Assembly (NCBI GenBank): GCA_028673005.1
Contig: CM054115.1
Coordinates: 197,540,370 to 197,604,369, forward strand
Direction of reading: 5' to 3'
From: Tanypteryx hageni
Lineage: Eukaryota; Arthropoda; Insecta; Odonata; Petaluridae
Length of the DNA stretch: 64,000 nt
Part shown: positions 58,263 to 64,000 of the stretch, piece by piece
Layout of the letters: each line of letters starts with the position of its first letter
How positions within the stretch are numbered: position 1 is the first letter of the stretch
The notes under the pieces: generated by a model
What the model was told of the DNA's origin: nothing
The model's database searches: none
Seen by the model: only the letters and a program-made list of their open reading frames with translations
Translations under genes and position numbers: made by a program

Positions 58263-58986
58263 CAGGGGATCCCCGTTATACTTTTCCCCGCACTTACATA
58301 GCTGAATTTTTGGGGGAAAACGTAAAAACTCCCCGCACTTTCGTTTTTTAGGTCAAATTTCTTCAAGATTACGTTGTTTCATTTATCCGTCGAACGGCAG
58401 ATGAGAGCATGACGAAACTGGCAATGCCTTTTTTCGCATGACGTCAGTAGGAGTCGGAGGTTGAGAAGGTGAAAGAATAGCTTCTTCCTTCACCTCCAAA
58501 TGAGGCGAATACACTCATAGTTTCTTCCTTTTCCCCTTACAACTTTCTTACAACATAATCCATCTTGCTTCTCGGCAATATCGCTTTTCGTCTCGTAAGC
58601 TGCCATTTGTATAAATAAGAAGGAACGTAAATATAAGGATAAAAATTTAAGGAAAAGTTGAGGTAATTAGTAAAATTACCGGAGAAAAATATGAAGAGTC
58701 TAACCAACAAAAATACTCGTAGTCAAACTGACACAGTTTGGATATCAGACAACAAATGAAGAAGAAAACAACGCTAAAAGCTCTAGGGTTCGATCTCCCA
58801 TCCACTGAAAGTGTTATTGATAACTCTTGAGCATTAAGTTGTATACGTCAAGTCTACGTTCTTTCGTTCTCTAACCCAATCCTATTTTACATTATTCTTA
58901 TGGGAAAAGTTCCCGTTATAAGTGGTGTCGATATGTACGTTGCACTTTTGTTGTACCTAACCCCAACGTAAAGCGGAGACCCCCTC
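58263..58986. mobile_element. TA-flanked MITE, Tc1/mariner-pogo type (candidate)
   Basis: The left end reads CAGGGGATCCCCGTTATAC and the right end, on the minus strand, GAGGGGGTCTCCGCTTTAC; 14 of 19 bases match. Each is preceded by TA, the expected target duplication for Tc1/mariner and pogo. The form AGGGG..CCCCGTTATA resembles pogo/Tigger ends. The 724-bp interior has no transposase. Confidence 0.5.
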
Positions 58987-58989
58987 TAC

Positions 58990-59945
58990 CGAGATACAGA
59001 GAGATACCAAGATTCTATTCTATTATTAACGGATTGTAGTATCAACGGATGATTCATACGTTATACAAAAGCAATAGAGATAATTTTCTTCATATAACAT
59101 ATAAACCTCCGATATTAATCGGTTTTAGTTAAACTCATAAGAAAGCTGAGGATTTTTTTCATAAATTTATCTTTAAAAATATTGCGTACGAACCCTCCTA
59201 AATGTCCCATGCCATCGAAAATCCCAAAAATTTGCAATTTTAAGGGGTCTTTTCGACTCCATTGCTCCATTTCAATGCCCCATAAGAAAATAATGAGATT
59301 CAATGCAGGAATTTGCAAATATGCTTTTTTAAATTACTTAAAACTGAGATACGAACTGGGGACAGAAGAGTCTTGTAGATAAAAGAATGAAATGTTACTT
59401 TTTAAAGAAAAAATTCAAATCCTTGCTAAATTGGCAAAAATATTAGTTTTTAATCGCAAAAAAACTTATTTTTCTGAGGCACAACAATAAAAAATTCTAA
59501 CTGTCGTAGCAACGAGTTCAAGGTTTCTAAAAGTAAAATCGTAATCTAATTAAAAATTGTAATGGTTATACGCTTTCCATAAAATTAAGGATGTGATAAT
59601 GAATTATTAATTTTGGCCTTATCAACAAATGCTTTGATGAAAACCAAAGACTAAACGTTTTCCTTTACCATGGGTTTGTTTTTGTCGATGCTCCAAATTT
59701 TTTCACACTCTCGACATTTGAGTCCTCTTTTTCGTTCGTTTTTCCTTTGCACCATATTGTACTGAGGAGAGGAGAGGGTGAAAGAGATAATGAAGGGGAT
59801 AGAGCAGAATGTGAGGGACACGGGAAGGAAGAGAGGGAGGTAGAGAATGAGGAAAAGCAGAAGTTTGGGAAAGCGAGAGGTTTGGTCGGAGGATGGAAGA
59901 GACATAGGCAGAGAAGGAGTTAGAAAGGGAGGTAGATATGGGGGT
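58990..59945. other. Unassigned region
   Basis: AT-rich to about 59,700, then purine-rich (GGAGAGG, GAAAGCG) to 59,945. No gene is supported. Confidence 0.5.
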
Positions 59946-60085
59946 AGACAGAGAGACAGACAGACAGACAAACAAACGACTTTATTTAGGGCGAAATTGA
60001 GACTATATAGTCCCTTCTTACATTTAACCCTTTCGTCATATAAGTAATTACAATATTTACATATTAAAAGAAGTTAAGTTACATA
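59946..60085 (-). mobile_element. CR1-like element, extreme 3' end, copy 3
   Basis: The minus strand shows the 3' UTR of the family at 2520 and 51,277: GACGAAAGGGTTAAATGTAA, the hairpin GACTATATAGTC (60,001-60,012), GCCCTAAATAAAGTC, then a tail of GTTTGTTTGTCTGTC type. The body ends about 105 bases from the tail, so it is an extreme 5' truncation, as is common in target-primed integration. Confidence 0.75.
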
Positions 60086-61690
60086 AATAAAGAGAGAGTG
60101 GGAGGGAGTGGGAGGAAGGGAGAGAGAATCCCGAAAATAGAGCTAGCTATAATTTTATACCTTAAATATAAGCCGAAAAGAGTAGGTTCAGGTTTGCACA
60201 AGGGCAGCGCACGAATTCGCCTCGTGCAGTAAGACACGGGTTTGACGCGCGCAGCGCGTAGGGACGGAGTTCTTAGTACGTATATAAGAGTAGTGTTCCT
60301 AGTGGGAGAACCGCCTTCCAAACGACACAACGCTTTAATTGGCTTACAATTCAAAACGAGCACTGCCACTCTTTTCATTTTCACATCAGAGACTTCAAAC
60401 TGCTGTGGCGAGAGACGCCACTCACATTTGCCTTTATAAGAGTCACGAAATGCAGCTTTGAACTCCCGTGATCATGCTAGAGGTAGCGATCTTTATAAGC
60501 ACGGCAGAAGGTCACGGAACGGAGGGGAAATATACAGGTAGCGAGCGGAGAACGGATGTGGCAGCGGATAGGCGCCTGCGGAGTGGAATGAGCGTACCAT
60601 TGGGGTTCTATAGTGAGGGAGTGAGAGGGTGGAAGGGGTAGATTAGGAGGGCTTTAGAAGGAAGGGCGGAGCAGGGAAGGAGGAGGAAAGGTTGCGGAAG
60701 GGAGATTTGAAGGGCGTTTGACGTCCAGTGGCGTGATCGAGTCCGTTCAAATCTAGCGTGACGACGGCATAACCCTTTTCAAATCGGCTTTAAATTGCTT
60801 CCACTCAAAAGAGCTTTTCTTCGAATAAAGATTTTCTCCACTTATCTGTTTTTTGCAAAACTTAAATGCAGTCAGGGGTTGAATGCACGCCGTGATATGC
60901 ACCTTATATATGAGCGGGATGGTTTTTATCAAATTTTACAAGCGAGTCAACAATTCACGTGAGTTTTGTCTATGGTCTATAACCCTTTTTCGATGTACGT
61001 ACTTTTTTAATATCTATGCATCATTGCATGACTCATAAAAATTAAATTTATAATTTAGTCATAATTTGGAACTCTTAAGGCAAAGAAAAATCGGTGATCA
61101 TATTATTTGTAACTAGCGCTTGAAAATTTCGTTATAAAAATTCATCGCTTGCATTAAAATAAACGCCATCATTGATCATTTTATAGATAAAGCTTTTCGT
61201 AAAAGTAAGGCGTATGTTTCAAACAAAGCGCTCAGTTTTACAATTCGTCCTCTACGCAGTCTGTATAACTTCTTGAGCACCGAAAATTGCGCACATATTT
61301 TAATACGAAAAAACGTCTGCCGCTCAAACTTATACTATGCGGCAAAACTTTCCAAATATATGATTATTCTTTACTGTGAGGAAACATTTTTTCATGTCTT
61401 GCATTTAGCAAATCTTTTTTATATATTTATTTAATTTCCAGTTAGTAGGAGTATCTATATTTCGAAATCGGATTTTGCTTCCGCGTTTTCAAATATAATT
61501 TATTAGGTGCATTTTGTGTCTTTTGCCATGATGATCCATGGTCTGGAAATTTTTTATTGGCTTTACACTAATGTTTATGCTCAACTTTTCTTCAGCACAT
61601 TTTATAACAATTTCGTATTTTATACCAATTATTACCAGTCTCTCTCTCCCTATCACGTTTCTTACAGAGGAGGAGGATATAACATACATA
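60086..61690. other. Unassigned region
   Basis: The part 60,180-60,750 is GC-richer, with CGCGCAGCGCG at 60,247-60,257 and a TATATAAG box at 60,281. I find no convincing gene downstream, so a promoter call is not made. The rest is AT-rich. Confidence 0.45.
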
Positions 61691-64000
61691 TAGTATATAA
61701 GAGGATACTAATGTTTAGGCACATCCAGATGAGCTGGAGATTCAAAATTTTTTTCTTAGGTAGGATTTTGTGCAAAACCGACTAGTAAAAACGAAAATCT
61801 TGAAAAGTGCAACAATGCGGCCGCTAAGAATTTGCAATTGTTTAAACAAATTTTCAAGGATTATGTACTTCCGAATGTGCTACGGAGCTGAAATTATTTT
61901 TATAGGTAGGATATGTAAAAAAACGAAAAAAAGATTATACAAATTTTGCTATTTTAATTTGTTTGGCAGTTAAAAATTCTTAAATTTTAAACAAATAGGT
62001 CAATGTTCAGATACTACGGGGCGAGTTAGAGAGCGGAAAGTTTCAAGTTATTTAAAGTTTAGTTCATTAAAACGAATAAACTTTTCAATGTATCTACAAA
62101 ATTCTTATTGCGGCCGTTAAAAATTATTAAAATTTAAACAATTAGATAAATGTTATTTCAATTCTAAATGTGCTACAAATTTAAAATTTGGCATAAATAT
62201 GTGGCATTATTAATCCAATGTGGAAAACGTATGATATTCATAACTTGAAAATTTCAGCTTCCTAGCTCACCCCGTCGTACCTACACAGTTACCTATTTGT
62301 TTAAATTTTAAGAAATTTTAACTGCCAAACAAATTAAAATATCAAAATTTGTATAATCCCTATTTCGTTATTTACAAATCCTACCCAAAAAAACTTTCAG
62401 CTCCGTAACACATTCGGAAATGCATAAGCATTCATAATTTGTTTAAACAATTGCGAATTTATAGCGGCCGCATTGTTGCACTTTTTGAAGATTTTCGTTT
62501 TTTCTAGTCGGTTTTGCACAAAATTTTATCGAAAAAAATTTTCGAATCTCCAGCTCATCTGGAAGTGCCTAAACATCAGTATCCTCCTATAAGTTATATG
62601 TGACTAGTAGAAGGTGCATGCATTCTGCAAGCATATCATCTCACCTTGAAAAAACATATTTTCAGACAGATATTTCATAATTAAAAATATTTTTTTAATT
62701 CTAAAAATCTCTCCTCCGCAGCGATTGTCGTTTTCGCCTTATGTAAACATAATAGATTAAAACAATCCATAAACTATGCAATTTTAAGAATTTTATCTTT
62801 ACATCATTATGAAGTACTAATGCTACACATTTCTGCAAAATCCTAAATATCCTATAAATCCTATAAATGAAATAATATATTTCTAATTTTTTTAAATTTA
62901 AACATTTCTAACGGCCGCTGCATAAAATTTATGAAAAGACTCAAATGTTTATTTGTGCAACTGCACTACTCTGTAAATAACTTAAAAATTTCAGCTTCTT
63001 AACTTATCCCGTAGTACCTCAAAAGTTATCTATTTGTTTAAACTTTAAGAATTTTAAACTGCCAAACAAATTAAAATATCAAAATTTCTATATTCACTAT
63101 TTTGTTTTTTTTTTACAAATCCTACCCTTAAAAATAATTTCAGCTACGTAGCATTTCCGAAAATACATAAACCTTGGTAATTTGTTTAAACAATTTCGAA
63201 TTTATAGTGGCCGCATTGTTGCACTTTCTCAAGATTTTCGTCTTTTTTAGTTAATATTACAAAAAATCCTGCCAAAGAAAAAATTTTGAATCTCCAGCTC
63301 ATTTAGAAGTGCCTAAACATTAAAATCTTCCTATATCCTCCTCGTCCTCTGTAAGGAACGTCTATATGTAATGACTTGTAGATGGTGCTTGCATACTGCA
63401 AGCATTTCATCTCACCTTAAAAAACATTCATTTTACAGTCAGATATTTCATCATTACAAATATTTTTTTAAAACTAAAAATTTCACCTCTGGAGCGATTT
63501 TCGTTTTTCCCTTATGTAAAAATAATAGATTAAAACAATACCCAAACTTTGCAATTTTAAAAATTGTATACTTACTCCATTATGGGGGACAAATTCTACA
63601 CATTTCTGCCAAATTTTAAAAGTTGTAGCACTTCTATAAGTGAAATAATATTTTTATAATTATTTAAATTTTGAACATTTTTAATGGCCGCTGCAATATA
63701 TTTATGGAGAGATTCAAATGCTTATTTAGACAAATGCACTACTCTGTAAATAACTTGAAATTTTCAGTTTCCTTGCTCACCCCGTAGTAGCCAAACAGTT
63801 ATCTATTTTTTTTAATTTTAATAATTTTTAACTGCCAAATAAATTAAAATATCAAAATATTTTAATTTCGTTTTGTCACAAACTCTACCCCTAAAAAAAT
63901 CAATACTCCGTAGCATACAAAATACAAAATTAAAATTTGTCGGAAATGTGTGGCATTATTAACCCAATGTGGAGCATTTATAATATTCCTATAATTTAAA
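61690..64000. repeat. Hairpin-family array with orientation switches
   Basis: A reversed unit (about 61,690-62,240) meets a forward one at about 62,241. Full forward units then begin at the hairpins 62,615-62,633 and 63,386-63,404, giving a period of 771 bp. Near 63,925 the sequence appears to turn again (TGTGTGGCATTATTAACCCA, the reverse orientation). The array continues beyond the window. No coding frame is conserved across units. Confidence 0.75.
61701..62586. repeat. Long inverted repeat (palindrome) in the hairpin family
   Basis: The left arm (61,701-62,051) and the right arm (62,241-62,586) are reverse complements over about 350 bp, with a 189-bp spacer. Landmarks read on the left arm: GATGAGCTGGAGATTC, GTGCAACAATGCGGCCGC, TGTGCTACGGAGCTGAAA and TTTAATTTGTTTGGCAGTT. 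The right arm has each in reverse complement, with few differences. The sequence could form a large cruciform or a hairpin RNA. Confidence 0.85.

Noticed and set aside
60247..60300. Promoter with TATATAAG box at 60,281
   Set aside because: No gene follows, and TATA-like strings are frequent in this AT-rich sequence.
60721..60750. hAT-like end CAGTGGCGTGATC
   Set aside because: No matching opposite end or target duplication within the window.

Overview
The window looks like a gene-poor, repeat-dominated stretch of an animal genome, most plausibly an arthropod. The reasons are AT-rich intergenic DNA, CR1, RTE and Tx1-like non-LTR retrotransposons, Penelope-like, Gypsy, Tc1 and hAT elements side by side, many AT, AC and GA microsatellites, and no bacterial gene organisation. 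I found no host gene that I can defend. Every protein similarity I recognise belongs to a mobile element or, in one case, to a THAP zinc-finger fragment.

Layout. 0-5 kb: a degenerate tandem satellite of about 140-bp monomers, interrupted by a 5'-truncated CR1-like element (minus strand) lying between two inverted copies of another repeat terminus. 5.1-6.8 kb: the 5' part of a Gypsy-type LTR element (protease start, Gag with zinc knuckle, primer-binding site, one LTR), minus strand. 6.85-8 kb: a Tc1 transposase C-terminus and a THAP-like fragment. 8-15.6 kb: mostly unassigned AT-rich DNA, a pyrimidine-rich tract and a 16-bp minisatellite. 15.7-16.8 kb: an RTE 3' fragment whose frame is still open. 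16.8-26.5 kb: a Tx1/L1-like element with ORF1 and ORF2, split by unassigned DNA and a nearly full-length nested CR1 at 20.2-23.7 kb; its ORF2 has lost the reverse-transcriptase core. 27.3-28.3 kb: an RTE endonuclease fragment on the minus strand. 28.35-33.46 kb: a hairpin-bearing repeat family interrupted by a 3.2-kb hAT element with an 8-bp target duplication. 33.5-39.2 kb: unassigned DNA, then a Penelope-like 3' end and a CR1 3' fragment.

39.4-49.8 kb is one uninterrupted 17-bp minisatellite, almost free of G on the plus strand, with an 11-monomer (187-bp) higher-order repeat nested in larger duplications. 51.3-53.05 kb holds a second copy of the CR1-like family and 59.95-60.09 kb its 3' end only. 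53.5-59 kb is a cluster of DNA-transposon remnants: a foldback-like inverted repeat, a hAT inserted inside a smaller hAT (each with its own target duplication), and a TA-flanked pogo/Tc1-like element. 61.7-64 kb is an array of the hairpin repeat family in alternating orientation, with a long palindrome.

The elements do not form a pathway. Their nesting gives a relative chronology: the A/B satellite is older than the insertions at 2.3-5 kb; the Tx1 element is older than the CR1 inside it; the hairpin family is older than the hAT; the small hAT is older than the large one inside it. The best candidates for new biology are three hammerhead-ribozyme-like cores (near 2.4, 37.9 and 54.6 kb), the orientation-switching hairpin repeat, and the G-depleted higher-order minisatellite. 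Coordinates of element edges are estimates from reading, usually good to tens of bases.
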